A stretch of DNA of 64,000 nucleotides from Enterocloster asparagiformis. GTDB lineage: Bacteria; Bacillota; Clostridia; Lachnospirales; Lachnospiraceae. A program made the translations under genes and the position numbers. Location: NCBI GenBank assembly GCA_018380885.1, contig JAGZSY010000018.1, positions 62,001 through 126,000 of the forward strand, read 5' to 3'. Shown here piece after piece: positions 38,897 to 48,500 of the stretch. How positions within the stretch are numbered: position 1 is the first letter of the stretch; each line of letters opens with the position of its first letter. The notes below the pieces were generated by a model, which had not been told where the DNA came from, ran no database searches, and saw only the letters and a program-made list of their open reading frames with translations.

Positions 38897-39664
38897 ATGC
38901 TTCAAGGCTTTTTAGTGGCGTTGGTGGCAGCGCTTGTTTACATGGAATCGAGAATTGGCGGACAGCACATGATCGACCGGCCGATTATCATCGGACCGCT
39001 GGTCGGCTTTATCATGGGCGATCCGGTTACGGGCCTGATTATCGGCGGCGAGCTGGAACTGGTGTGGATGGGCCTTGTGGGAATCGGCACCTCCACGCCT
39101 CCGGACGTGGTCATCGGCTCCGCCCTGGCAACGGCCCTGGCGATCCGCACGGGCGCAACCTATGAGACCACGCTGGCTCTGGCGATCCCCATTTCCCTGC
39201 TGGCGCAGGTGGGCTCCATCGGCGTGTGTATCTTAAATACCGCCTTCGCCCACAGAGCGGACGCATGCGCTGAGAAGGGTGACTACCGCGGCGTTGAGAT
39301 TTCCAACTGGATGGGCTCTGCACTGTACTTTGTTTTTAAGTTTTCCATGGTATTTTTGGGCTTTTTGATCGGCTCTGATCTGATCACCGCCATTGTGGCG
39401 CGAATTCCTGAAGTGATTCAGAGCGGCCTCGGCCAGTCCGGCAACCTGCTTCCCGCCCTGGGAATTGCGATGTTGATTCAGATGACCTGGGACCGGAAGT
39501 TCGGAGCGTTCCTCTTCCTGGGCTTTGCCCTGGCGGCGTTCTTAAACGTCAGCACCATCGGAGCGGCAGTGTTCGGAGTGGTGATCGCAGTGCTCTATTA
39601 TATGCTGTCCGGCAGCTTTGGACAGATGGGGATGGCAAATTCGGATGAAAGCGAGGAGTTATAA
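38897..39664 (+). CDS. PTS mannose-family EIIC component
   Basis: A 255-residue integral membrane protein of the EII-Sor family. It has hydrophobic segments throughout and the family signature GPLVGFIMGDPVTGLIIGGELELVWMGLVGIG near residues 33-62, which contains the conserved GEL(E)L motif. With EIID it forms the sugar channel in the cytoplasmic membrane. It is followed by EIID after 2 bp. Length and segment pattern are normal. Confidence 0.92.
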   Translation: MLQGFLVALVAALVYMESRIGGQHMIDRPIIIGPLVGFIMGDPVTGLIIGGELELVWMGLVGIGTSTPPDVVIGSALATALAIRTGATYETTLALAIPISLLAQVGSIGVCILNTAFAHRADACAEKGDYRGVEISNWMGSALYFVFKFSMVFLGFLIGSDLITAIVARIPEVIQSGLGQSGNLLPALGIAMLIQMTWDRKFGAFLFLGFALAAFLNVSTIGAAVFGVVIAVLYYMLSGSFGQMGMANSDESEEL

Positions 39665-39666
39665 TT

Positions 39667-40485
39667 ATGGCGTCGGAAAAGAAATTAAGTTCAAAGACAT
39701 TAAAGCATGTGTTCAACCGTCACTACCAGCTGTTAGGCTGCTTCAACTATGAGCGCCAGATGTCCACAGGATATGCCTGGACGATGATGCCGGCCCTGCG
39801 GGAGCTGTATCAGGATAATCCGGATGAGATGAAAAAAGCCGTGAAGCGCCACCTGGAATTTTTCAACTGCGCCACCACGCCCAGCCCCTTCATCATCGGC
39901 ATCTCCTGCGCCATGGAGGAACAGAACGCCAGCGCGGAGGCCGGAACATACGACGAATCCTCCATCACCGCTGTGAAAGCGGCCCTGATGGGGCCTCTGG
40001 CCGGAATCGGCGACAGCTTTTTCTGGGGGACCTTCCGCGTGATCGGAGCCGGCGTCGGCGCGCCGCTGGCGGTTGCCGGGAATTTCCTGGGCCCGATTCT
40101 GTATTTCCTCATCAATGTGATTCCCTCTGAGTTTGTGCGCCGCTTTGGCTTTAAGATCGGTTATGAAGGCGGAAGCACGTTTTTGACCAGGATTTCCGAG
40201 GACGGAACGCTGCAGAAGATGACCGAGGCGGCCAGAATCATGGGGTTGATTGTAATCGGCGCCATGATACCGTCCATGGTCACGCTCAATTTGGCGGCCA
40301 CGCTGAACATCAACGGCGCAGAGGTGGTGCTCCAGCAGATCGTGGACCAGATCTGCCCTCAGATTCTTCCGCTGCTGTTGGTATTTGCCTGCTACAAGCT
40401 GCTGAAAAAGCGGGTGTCCGGCACGGTGATTATGATCGGGCTGCTGGTGTTTGGCGTAATTGCGGTTGCGCTGGGGATTTTATAA
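39667..40485 (+). CDS. PTS mannose-family EIID component
   Basis: A 272-residue EIID. The N-terminal part is cytoplasmic with QLLGCFNYERQMSTGYAWTMMPALRELY, followed by HLEFFNCATTPSPFIIGISCAMEEQNA and ALMGPLAGIGDSFFWGTFR, all diagnostic of the family; the C-terminal third holds membrane segments. It pairs with EIIC to move and phosphorylate sugar. It is translated 2 bp after EIIC and precedes the NanE-type epimerase gene by about 20 bp. Confidence 0.93.
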   Translation: MASEKKLSSKTLKHVFNRHYQLLGCFNYERQMSTGYAWTMMPALRELYQDNPDEMKKAVKRHLEFFNCATTPSPFIIGISCAMEEQNASAEAGTYDESSITAVKAALMGPLAGIGDSFFWGTFRVIGAGVGAPLAVAGNFLGPILYFLINVIPSEFVRRFGFKIGYEGGSTFLTRISEDGTLQKMTEAARIMGLIVIGAMIPSMVTLNLAATLNINGAEVVLQQIVDQICPQILPLLLVFACYKLLKKRVSGTVIMIGLLVFGVIAVALGIL

Positions 40486-40506
40486 GGAAAAGGAGCGTTG
40501 GCTGTT

Positions 40507-41229
40507 ATGGATAAACAGAAATTGATTGAGAGCTTAAAGGACGGTTTGATTGTATCCTGCCAGGCCGTGCCCGGGGAGCCCCACTATATGCCCGGGATCA
40601 CCACCATGTACGCGGAGTGCGCCAAATGGGCGGGAGCCGCGGGGCTGCGGGTCAACTCGCCGGAGGACATCCGCGCCATCAAGGAGAAGGTGGATTTGCC
40701 GGTGATCGGCATCTGGAAGATTGACCGGAATATCAAGGACGTATATTTAACCCCCAGCCTGGAGGCCGCCCGGGCGGTCTGGGAGGCCGGCGCGGAGATA
40801 ATCGCCGTGCAGGCCACCAACCATTACCGGGAGGACGGAAAGCTGGCGTATGAGACGATCCGGGAGGTCAAGGAGAATATTCCGGAAGTCCTGATTTTTG
40901 CGGACGTGGCCACGGCCGAGGACGCCAGAATCGCTGCCTCCTACGGGGCCGATTTCGTGGCCCCCACCCTGTACGGCTACACCAAGGCGGGCTGCTTTGA
41001 CAAGCTGGATATCAAGGACGCGCCGGATTTCATTCTGCTGCGCGACATTGTGGACGCGGTGAAGGGAACAGATTCACGTGTGATCATGGAGGGCAAGGTT
41101 TCCACCCCGGAGATCGCCGTGCAGTGCCTGTATATGGGCGCGCACGCGGTTGTGGTGGGAAATGCCATCACCAGACCGCACATTACAGCCCGGCGTTTTG
41201 CCCGGACTTTAGCGAGGTATCATGAATAA
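40507..41229 (+). CDS. nanE: N-acylmannosamine-6-phosphate 2-epimerase family protein
   Basis: A 240-residue TIM-barrel of the NanE family, which converts ManNAc-6-P to GlcNAc-6-P. Matching motifs are GLIVSCQAVPGEP at the start, LPVIGIWKI, AEIIAVQATNHYR (NanE normally has a DAT here), FADVATAEDA, IMEGKVSTPE and GAHAVVVGNAITRP. The catalytic lysine strand (GIWKID) is present. The start is uncertain: ATG 40507 has its GGAG 11 bases away, while a TTG at 40498 is very close to it. Being between PTS and SIS genes, with no sialic acid lyase nearby, it may epimerise C2 of another N-substituted mannosamine phosphate. Confidence 0.85.
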   Translation: MDKQKLIESLKDGLIVSCQAVPGEPHYMPGITTMYAECAKWAGAAGLRVNSPEDIRAIKEKVDLPVIGIWKIDRNIKDVYLTPSLEAARAVWEAGAEIIAVQATNHYREDGKLAYETIREVKENIPEVLIFADVATAEDARIAASYGADFVAPTLYGYTKAGCFDKLDIKDAPDFILLRDIVDAVKGTDSRVIMEGKVSTPEIAVQCLYMGAHAVVVGNAITRPHITARRFARTLARYHE

Positions 41230-41890
41230 AATCCTGATGGGACTTGTGATCATATGTCTGATTGGCAGCGTGCTCTATAAGAAATGGGCTTCCTCCTACA
41301 CCCTTAAGAAGCTCTATCAGCTTCGGGCAGCGGGAGATTCCGAACAGTTTATCCGGGCCGTGGACTCAGATTTCGCGAGCTTTCATTTCAGCGCGTTCAC
41401 CCGCGGCTTTATGAAGCTCAATTATTGGATCGGCCTGGAGAACGACCGGGAGGTGGAGGCCCTGATCCCGGCTCTGGAGGCGGTAAAGAGCACGCCCAGG
41501 GACAAGATCGCCCTCTATTCAAAGCTGTTTGGGTACGCGCTGCAGCGCGGCCGCGGCGATGAGGCCGTACGGTATCAGAAAGAGCTGGAGCAGCTTCTGA
41601 AAAACAGGACGGACCGGCAGTCCGCGGCCATGCGGCGGGAGGTCCGCCAGTTGGAGCAGATTTACCTGAAGCGGGACGTGTCTGTGATCCCGGAGCTGGA
41701 GAAGTCTCTGGCCGGGGCGGACGGGGAGACGGAGGCAGTCGTCTGCTACCGCCTGGCAAAGCTGTACTATGCCAAGGGGGACGAGAACCGCGTGGCGGAA
41801 TATCTGCAGCGCGCTTACCGGCGGACCGCGGGCGTTCAGTCCAGGCGGCATCTGGAGCAGGCCATCAGTGACCATTCTATATTAAAGTAA
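41222..41890 (+). CDS. Membrane-anchored helical-repeat-like hypothetical protein
   Basis: A 222-residue protein with one N-terminal membrane segment (about 4-22, ILMGLVIICLIGSVLY) followed by a helix-rich region whose pattern (ALQRGRGDEAVRYQKELEQLL, CYRLAKLYYAKGDENRVAEYLQRAYRR) resembles TPR-like helical hairpins. There is no enzyme motif. Its ATG overlaps the nanE end by 8 bp and the second SIS gene follows 15 bp later, so it is firmly within the operon. Tail-in orientation is likely from the lysine-rich flank. An anchored scaffold gathering the PTS and soluble enzymes is one idea, without direct evidence. Confidence 0.75.
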   Translation: MNKILMGLVIICLIGSVLYKKWASSYTLKKLYQLRAAGDSEQFIRAVDSDFASFHFSAFTRGFMKLNYWIGLENDREVEALIPALEAVKSTPRDKIALYSKLFGYALQRGRGDEAVRYQKELEQLLKNRTDRQSAAMRREVRQLEQIYLKRDVSVIPELEKSLAGADGETEAVVCYRLAKLYYAKGDENRVAEYLQRAYRRTAGVQSRRHLEQAISDHSILK

Positions 41891-41905
41891 AAGGAGAGCA
41901 TAAAC

Positions 41906-42991
41906 ATGCAGGAAAGAAATTGGGATATGTACGACTATATCCTTGAATCCCGGGACGCGGTAAGGAATATTGTGGAACGCCAGGAGGAGATATTCGCCGG
42001 GGCGCTGGAATACTGCAAGGGTAAAAACATTGAACAAATCTATATTCTGGGCTCAGGCACCAGCTACCACGCCTCCGTGGCCGCCAAGGCTGTGGTGGAG
42101 GAAAAGCTGGGGGTCAAGGTGTTCAATATGTACCCGATGGAGTTCGTGGACAATGAAAAAGTATTCACCCCCCACACCCTGGTGATCGGCATCTCCCATG
42201 CGGGCAGAAGCACCAGCACCATCAAGGCGTTGGACAAGGCCAGGGATATGGGATTTATGACCATCGCCATGTCCGGGGAGCGGAACCGCCCCATCGTGGA
42301 GCACGGGGATTGCTGCGTATACATTGAGATCGGCGAGGAGCTCGCCGGGCCCAAGACCAAGGGCTACATCGGTTCCATCGCAACCATCGTGCTGCTGGGG
42401 CTGAAGCTGGCCGTGCAGAACGGCAGGATTACGGAGGCCGAGAAAAATGAGCTGACGGCCCGCATGGTCGCCACCTCGGACCAGATACCGGACATCGCAA
42501 AGAAGGCGTGGGCGTGGTATCGGGAGAACGCTGAGGTGCTCAAAAAGAGCCGCCGCCTGATCGTGCTGGGCTGCGAGAACTGCATGAGCGCTATGCTGGA
42601 GGGGACCCTGAAAATTCTGGAGGCGGTCCGATACAGTGTGGTGGGTTACGAGCTGGAGGAGTTTATGCACGGGGTTTACCACTCCATCAACAGCGATACC
42701 TATCTGCTGTACCTGGGGTATCCGGGCAAGCATTTCGAGCGTATGGTGCGCATGAAGGATTATTTTGAAAATGAGACCGGCGCCCACAATTTCATGGTTA
42801 CCTCCGACCCGTCCCAGAAACGCAGGGAAAATTTCGTATACCCCTTTGTCAACGACGTTTATTTCGCTTCCATGGAGTACGTGGTGCCGCTCCAGGTGAT
42901 CGCGCGCAAGCTGTCCCTGGACCTGGGAATCGACTGCAACTGCTCCAGCGACCCGGATTTCCACAAAAAGATGGGGAGCTACACGTATTAA
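41906..42991 (+). CDS. SIS-domain protein (sugar-amine deglycase / isomerase-like), second copy
   Basis: A 361-residue double-SIS protein, a distant paralogue of the first SIS gene in the operon. Phosphosugar-binding motifs are ILGSGTSYHASVAAK and IGISHAGRSTSTIKAL. In the second SIS, LGCENCMSAMLEGTLKILEAVRYSVVGYELEEFMHGVYHSI holds the likely catalytic glutamate and histidine. AAAGGAG precedes the ATG. Two different SIS proteins with a mannose-family PTS are also found in the Salmonella gfr system for glucoselysine and fructoselysine; one may act on each form of a substrate. It ends the operon. Confidence 0.85.
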   Translation: MQERNWDMYDYILESRDAVRNIVERQEEIFAGALEYCKGKNIEQIYILGSGTSYHASVAAKAVVEEKLGVKVFNMYPMEFVDNEKVFTPHTLVIGISHAGRSTSTIKALDKARDMGFMTIAMSGERNRPIVEHGDCCVYIEIGEELAGPKTKGYIGSIATIVLLGLKLAVQNGRITEAEKNELTARMVATSDQIPDIAKKAWAWYRENAEVLKKSRRLIVLGCENCMSAMLEGTLKILEAVRYSVVGYELEEFMHGVYHSINSDTYLLYLGYPGKHFERMVRMKDYFENETGAHNFMVTSDPSQKRRENFVYPFVNDVYFASMEYVVPLQVIARKLSLDLGIDCNCSSDPDFHKKMGSYTY

Positions 42992-43021
42992 ACGGGCGAT
43001 TGCGGGAATCATATCATAGAA

Positions 43022-43066
43022 GCCTTTGTCTCTGCCGGCCATACGGCGGGACAAAGGCGTTTTTTG
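43022..43066 (+). terminator. Rho-independent terminator of PTS/SIS operon
   Basis: GCCTTTGTC pairs with GACAAAGGC, with inner GCCG/CGGC pairing, followed by GTTTTTT. Confidence 0.88.
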
Positions 43067-43133
43067 CTTCGTAAGGAACCGCAGCCCATAAAACCGCCGG
43101 TTTCGCCAATATGCGATTTATGAAAAAAATACC

Positions 43134-43162
43134 TTGACAGGAATCAGGCCGACGGATATAAT
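43134..43162 (+). promoter_or_regulatory. Sigma-A promoter of rpsL-rpsG-fusA
   Basis: Perfect consensus TTGACA and TATAAT with a 17-base spacer, about 90 bases before rpsL. It shows that the str genes here are not dependent on transcription from rpoBC. Confidence 0.9.
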
Positions 43163-43250
43163 TATATGGCGTGCACGGAACACGCAGTGTTTTCGTGTGC
43201 AAAAAGCTGATAAGCAGCAACCACAGACAATATCACAGGAGGTGAAAGGA

Positions 43251-43670
43251 ATGCCAACATTTAACCAGTTAGTGAGAAAGGGAAGACAGACCAGCGTTAA
43301 GAAGTCCACTGCTCCTGCTCTGCAGAGAGGCTACAACTCTTTACAGAAGAAGGCTACAGCTACTTCCGCTCCGCAGAAGCGCGGCGTATGCACCGCTGTT
43401 AAGACTGCAACCCCCAAGAAGCCTAACTCAGCACTGAGAAAGATCGCCAGAGTTCGTCTGTCCAACGGTATCGAGGTGACAAGCTACATTCCGGGAGAAG
43501 GTCACAACCTTCAGGAGCATAGCGTTGTTCTGATCCGTGGCGGAAGAGTTAAGGATCTGCCCGGTACCAGATACCACATCGTAAGAGGTACGCTGGATAC
43601 GGCAGGTGTTGCCAACAGACGTCAGGCCCGTTCCAAATACGGCGCCAAGAGACCGAAAGACAAGAAATAA
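43251..43670 (+). CDS. rpsL: 30S ribosomal protein S12
   Basis: A 139-residue S12, the decoding-site ribosomal protein. [17 protein letters not shown] carries the lysine whose change gives streptomycin resistance, and [24 protein letters not shown] the second such site; both look wild type. The start is the ATG at 43251 after AGGAGGTGAAAGGA; the frame extends upstream to 43134 but that part is promoter and leader. First gene of the str operon, here at the right edge of the accessory block that separates it from rpoC. Confidence 0.98.
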   Translation: MPTFNQLVRKGRQTSVKKSTAPALQRGYNSLQKKATATSAPQKRGVCTAVKTATPKKPNSALRKIARVRLSNGIEVTSYIPGEGHNLQEHSVVLIRGGRVKDLPGTRYHIVRGTLDTAGVANRRQARSKYGAKRPKDKK

Positions 43671-44341
<671 letters not shown>

Positions 44342-44384
44342 GCTGCAAATCGTCTTTGCTTGAGTATTTAAGGAGGAAAATCCG

Positions 44385-46502
44385 TTGGCTGGAAGAGAAT
44401 ATCCATTGGAGAGAACCAGGAATATCGGAATCATGGCTCATATCGACGCGGGTAAAACCACTACGACCGAGCGTATTCTGTATTACACTGGTGTAAACTA
44501 TAAAATCGGCGATACCCATGAAGGTACCGCTACCATGGACTGGATGGCTCAGGAGCAGGAGCGCGGTATCACGATTACCTCAGCCGCTACCACCTGTCAC
44601 TGGACTCTGCAGGAAAACTGCAAGCCGAAAGAGGGCGCTCTGGAGCATCGTATCAACATTATCGATACTCCCGGACACGTTGACTTTACGGTTGAAGTTG
44701 AGCGTTCCCTGCGCGTGCTGGACGGCGCTGTCGGCGTTTTCTGCGCAAAGGGCGGCGTTGAGCCTCAGTCTGAGAACGTATGGCGTCAGGCAGACACCTA
44801 CAACGTACCGCGTATGGCCTTCATCAACAAGATGGACATCCTGGGTGCGAACTTCTACGGCGCCGTAGATCAGATTAAGACCAGACTTGGCAAGAATGCA
44901 ATCTGCATTCAGCTGCCGGTTGGCAAGGAAGATGATTTCAAGGGAATCATCGACCTGTTCGAAATGAAAGCCTACATCTATAATGATGACAAGGGCGACG
45001 ACATTTCCATCATTGATGTTCCCGAGGATATGAAGGATGACGCCGAGTTATATCGTTCCGAGTTAGTGGAGAAGATCTGCGAGCTGGACGACGATTTAAT
45101 GATGGCTTATCTGGAGGGCGAGGAGCCCAGCAATGAGGAACTGAAGAAGGTATTGAGAAAAGCTACCTGCAACTGCGAGGCAATCCCCGTATGCTGCGGT
45201 ACCGCTTACAGAAATAAGGGCGTTCAGAAGTTACTGGATGCGATCATCGAGTTTATGCCGTCTCCTTTAGACATTCCCGCGATCAAGGGCGTTGACCTTG
45301 AGGGCAATGAGGTGGAGAGACATTCCAGCGATGACGAGCCGTTCGCAGCTCTGGCATTCAAGATCATGACCGACCCGTTCGTTGGTAAGCTGGCGTTCTT
45401 CCGCGTGTATTCAGGAAGTCTGAACTCCGGTTCTTATGTACTGAACGCAACGAAGGGCAAGAAGGAGCGCGTTGGACGTATCCTTCAGATGCACGCCAAC
45501 AAGAGAAACGAGCTGGATAAGGTTTACTCCGGTGATATCGCTGCCGCCGTCGGCTTCAAGGTGACCGGCACCGGCGATACCATCTGTGATGAGAAGAACC
45601 CCGTTATCCTGGAGTCCATGGAGTTCCCGGAGCCGGTTATCGACATCGCGATCGAGCCCAAGACCAAGGCCAGCCAGGACAAGATGGGCGACGCTCTGGT
45701 AAAACTGGCAGAGGAGGATCCGACCTTCCGCGTCCGCACGGACGAGGAGACCGGCCAGACCATCATCTCCGGCATGGGCGAGCTTCATCTGGACATCATC
45801 GTGGATCGTCTGCTGCGTGAGTTCAACGTAGAGGCCAACGTGGGCGCACCTCAGGTTGCGTACAAAGAGACCTTTACCAAGGCTGTTGACGTGGACAGCA
45901 AGTACGCGAAGCAGTCCGGCGGACGTGGTCAGTACGGTCACTGTAAAGTGCACTTTACTCCCATGGAGGCAAACGCCGAGGAAACCTTCAAGTTCACCTC
46001 CTCCGTTGTCGGCGGTGCGATTCCGAAGGAATACATCCCCGCAGTGGGCGCTGGTATCGAGGAAGCTTCCAAGACCGGTGTGCTGGGCGGATTCCCTGTA
46101 CTGGGCGTTTGGGCGGATGTATACGACGGTTCCTACCACGAGGTTGACTCCTCCGAGATGGCGTTCCACATCGCCGGTTCCATGGCGTTCAAGGATGCTA
46201 TGAGAAAGGGTAACCCCATCCTGCTTGAGCCGATCATGAAGGTTGAGGTGACCATGCCCGAGGAGTATATGGGCGACGTAATCGGCGACATCAACTCCCG
46301 CCGTGGCCGCATCGAGGGTATGGACGATATCGGCGGCGGTAAGATGATTCGCGCATACGTTCCGCTGTCCGAGATGTTCGGTTACTCCACCGACCTGCGT
46401 TCCAGAACTCAGGGCCGTGGAAACTACTCCATGTTCTTCGAGAAGTACGAGCCCGTACCGAAGAGCGTGCAGGAGAAGGTTCTGAACGACAACAAGAAAT
46501 AA
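44385..46502 (+). CDS. fusA: Elongation factor G
   Basis: A 705-residue EF-G, the GTPase that moves tRNA and mRNA through the ribosome. G motifs: AHIDAGKTT, the switch segment [19 protein letters not shown] and NKMD. Later domains show the conserved [14 protein letters not shown] and SGGRGQYGH motifs. Translation begins at a TTG after AAGGAGGAAAATCCG, as fits [13 protein letters not shown]. It follows rpsG in the str operon; tuf follows after 176 bases with its own promoter. Confidence 0.98.
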   Translation: MAGREYPLERTRNIGIMAHIDAGKTTTTERILYYTGVNYKIGDTHEGTATMDWMAQEQERGITITSAATTCHWTLQENCKPKEGALEHRINIIDTPGHVDFTVEVERSLRVLDGAVGVFCAKGGVEPQSENVWRQADTYNVPRMAFINKMDILGANFYGAVDQIKTRLGKNAICIQLPVGKEDDFKGIIDLFEMKAYIYNDDKGDDISIIDVPEDMKDDAELYRSELVEKICELDDDLMMAYLEGEEPSNEELKKVLRKATCNCEAIPVCCGTAYRNKGVQKLLDAIIEFMPSPLDIPAIKGVDLEGNEVERHSSDDEPFAALAFKIMTDPFVGKLAFFRVYSGSLNSGSYVLNATKGKKERVGRILQMHANKRNELDKVYSGDIAAAVGFKVTGTGDTICDEKNPVILESMEFPEPVIDIAIEPKTKASQDKMGDALVKLAEEDPTFRVRTDEETGQTIISGMGELHLDIIVDRLLREFNVEANVGAPQVAYKETFTKAVDVDSKYAKQSGGRGQYGHCKVHFTPMEANAEETFKFTSSVVGGAIPKEYIPAVGAGIEEASKTGVLGGFPVLGVWADVYDGSYHEVDSSEMAFHIAGSMAFKDAMRKGNPILLEPIMKVEVTMPEEYMGDVIGDINSRRGRIEGMDDIGGGKMIRAYVPLSEMFGYSTDLRSRTQGRGNYSMFFEKYEPVPKSVQEKVLNDNKK

Positions 46503-46583
46503 TCGCCGCAAAGTCCTGTGGGCGCGGGGGCGCAAAGCTTTCGCACTCACAGCGCGGACTGGCGGAGAAAACGTAAATTGGGC

Positions 46584-46612
46584 TTGTCAATCAAAGGAAA
46601 ATAGAATATAAT
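46584..46612 (+). promoter_or_regulatory. tuf promoter
   Basis: TTGTCA and TATAAT with a 17-base spacer, giving a leader of about 60 bases to the tuf ATG. This lets EF-Tu be made in excess of EF-G. Confidence 0.85.
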
Positions 46613-46678
46613 GATAAACAGCCTGAGAACTATAAAAGCCCTGTGAGATGGGTGTAAATTAAGGAGGACGTTAAAGAA

Positions 46679-47872
46679 ATGGCTAAAGCTAAATTTGAGA
46701 GAAACAAACCGCATTGTAACATCGGTACCATTGGCCACGTTGACCATGGTAAAACCACTTTGACCGCTGCTATCACCAAGACCCTGCATGAGAGACTGGG
46801 CACCGGTGAGGCTGTTGCTTTCGAGAACATCGATAAAGCTCCCGAGGAGAGAGAGCGTGGAATCACGATCTCTACCGCTCACGTTGAGTACGAGACCGAG
46901 AATAGACACTATGCACACGTTGACTGCCCCGGACATGCTGACTACGTTAAGAACATGATCACCGGTGCTGCTCAGATGGACGGCGCTATCCTGGTAGTTG
47001 CTGCTACCGATGGTGTTATGGCTCAGACCAGAGAGCACATCCTGCTGGCTCGTCAGGTAGGCGTTCCCTATATCGTAGTGTTCATGAACAAGTGCGATAT
47101 GGTTGACGATCCCGAGCTGTTAGAGCTGGTTGAGATGGAAATCCGCGAGCTGTTAAACGAGTACGAGTTCCCGGGCGACGACACCCCGATCATTCAGGGT
47201 TCCGCTCTGAAGGCTCTGGAAGATCCGACCAGCGAGTGGGGCGACAAGGTTCTGGAGCTGATGAAGGCTGTTGACGAGTACGTTCCGGATCCCGTTCGTG
47301 ACACCGACAAGCCGTTCCTGATGCCTGTTGAGGACGTGTTCACCATCACCGGCCGTGGTACTGTTGCTACCGGTAGAGTTGAGCGTGGTACTCTGCATCT
47401 GAATGACGAAGTTGAGATCATCGGTATCCATGAGGACGTTCGCAAGACCGTTGTTACCGGTATCGAGATGTTCCGTAAGCTGCTTGACGAGGCTCGTGCA
47501 GGCGACAACATCGGCGCTCTGCTGCGTGGCGTACAGAGAACTGAGATCGAGAGAGGTCAGTGTCTGTGCAAACCCGGCTCCGTTAAGTGCCACAAGAAAT
47601 TTACCGCTCAGGTTTACGTTCTGACCAAGGACGAGGGCGGCCGTCATACTCCGTTCTTCAACAACTATCGTCCGCAGTTCTACTTCAGAACAACCGACGT
47701 TACCGGCGTTTGCGAACTGCCGGCTGGCGTTGAGATGTGTATGCCTGGCGATAACGTTGAGATGACCATCGAGCTGATCCATCCCGTAGCTATGGAGCAG
47801 GGCCTGCGTTTCGCTATCCGTGAGGGTGGCCGTACCGTAGGATCTGGCCGTGTTGCTACTGTTATCGAGTAA
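46679..47872 (+). CDS. tuf: Elongation factor Tu
   Basis: A 397-residue EF-Tu, which brings aminoacyl-tRNA to the ribosome. G motifs GHVDHGKTT, the [14 protein letters not shown] switch, [25 protein letters not shown] and NKCD are all present, as are domains 2 and 3 ([12 protein letters not shown]; ending GRVATVIE). AAGGAGG lies upstream. Codon use is strongly biased, as expected for a highly expressed gene. A strong terminator follows. Confidence 0.98.
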   Translation: MAKAKFERNKPHCNIGTIGHVDHGKTTLTAAITKTLHERLGTGEAVAFENIDKAPEERERGITISTAHVEYETENRHYAHVDCPGHADYVKNMITGAAQMDGAILVVAATDGVMAQTREHILLARQVGVPYIVVFMNKCDMVDDPELLELVEMEIRELLNEYEFPGDDTPIIQGSALKALEDPTSEWGDKVLELMKAVDEYVPDPVRDTDKPFLMPVEDVFTITGRGTVATGRVERGTLHLNDEVEIIGIHEDVRKTVVTGIEMFRKLLDEARAGDNIGALLRGVQRTEIERGQCLCKPGSVKCHKKFTAQVYVLTKDEGGRHTPFFNNYRPQFYFRTTDVTGVCELPAGVEMCMPGDNVEMTIELIHPVAMEQGLRFAIREGGRTVGSGRVATVIE

Positions 47873-47920
47873 TCACAGCGATCGACGAAAATTTAGATAA
47901 ATTTGTGCCCAAGCGTAAGA

Positions 47921-47957
47921 CGCCCGCAGGACTTCGTGTTCTGCGGGCGTTTTTTTG
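47921..47957 (+). terminator. Rho-independent terminator after tuf
   Basis: CGCCCGCAG pairs with CTGCGGGCG around an 11-12 base loop, followed by TTTTTTT. Confidence 0.92.
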
Positions 47958-47990
47958 CGTGCGCGGATGCTGTCCGGCGTGGGGTATTGG

Positions 47991-48042
47991 TTGACAAAGG
48001 CTGGTTCCTGTGATAAAATTAGTCTGTTTTAGGACTAATTTT
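47991..48042 (+). promoter_or_regulatory. marR-MATE promoter with overlapping MarR operator
   Basis: TTGACA (47991-47996), 17 bases, TAAAAT (48014-48019). A perfect inverted repeat AAAATTAGTC (48015-48024) / GACTAATTTT (48033-48042) overlaps the -10 box and start site. This is the classic layout of autorepression by a MarR protein. Confidence 0.8.
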
Positions 48043-48056
48043 TCGGAGGTACAATC

Positions 48057-48500
48057 GTGGACCACATATTTGAGAAAACTAAATTATATACCGCGCTGTG
48101 GCGGGAGACCAACGCCCTGTACGCGGACTGGGCCAGGAGCAGGGGCTTGTCCTACTATGAGCTGCTGGTGATCCTGTCCCTGACGGGGGCGGGAAGCTGC
48201 TGCACCCAGAAGGAAATCTGCCGTACTTGGCAGCTGCCCAAGCAGACGGTCAACACAATATTAAGAAGCCTGACGGAGCGGGCGCTGGTGGAGCTGTCCC
48301 CTGCGCCTGAGGACCGGCGCAACAAGATCATTTCCCTGACCCCGGAGGGCGGAAAAGCGCTGGGGCGGATCGCCGCGGATTTGCAGGCCCACGAGTGCGC
48401 CGCGTGGAAGCGTATGGGCGACGGGCTGGGGGATCAGCTGATTGAGGCGATGATGCGCTTCAATCAATTCTTTCAGGAGGCCGGCAATGAAAATCTATAA
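48057..48500 (+). CDS. MarR-family transcriptional regulator
   Basis: A 147-residue winged-helix regulator. The helix-turn-helix is CTQKEICRTWQLPKQTVNTILRSLTERALVEL, followed by the wing SPAPEDRRNKIISLTPEG. A dimerising helix opens the protein and another closes it. The GTG start follows GGAGGTACAATC. It overlaps the MATE gene by 14 bp, so the two are coupled. It probably represses the pair through the inverted repeat in their promoter and is relieved by a toxic small molecule carried by the exporter. Confidence 0.93.
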   Translation: MDHIFEKTKLYTALWRETNALYADWARSRGLSYYELLVILSLTGAGSCCTQKEICRTWQLPKQTVNTILRSLTERALVELSPAPEDRRNKIISLTPEGGKALGRIAADLQAHECAAWKRMGDGLGDQLIEAMMRFNQFFQEAGNENL

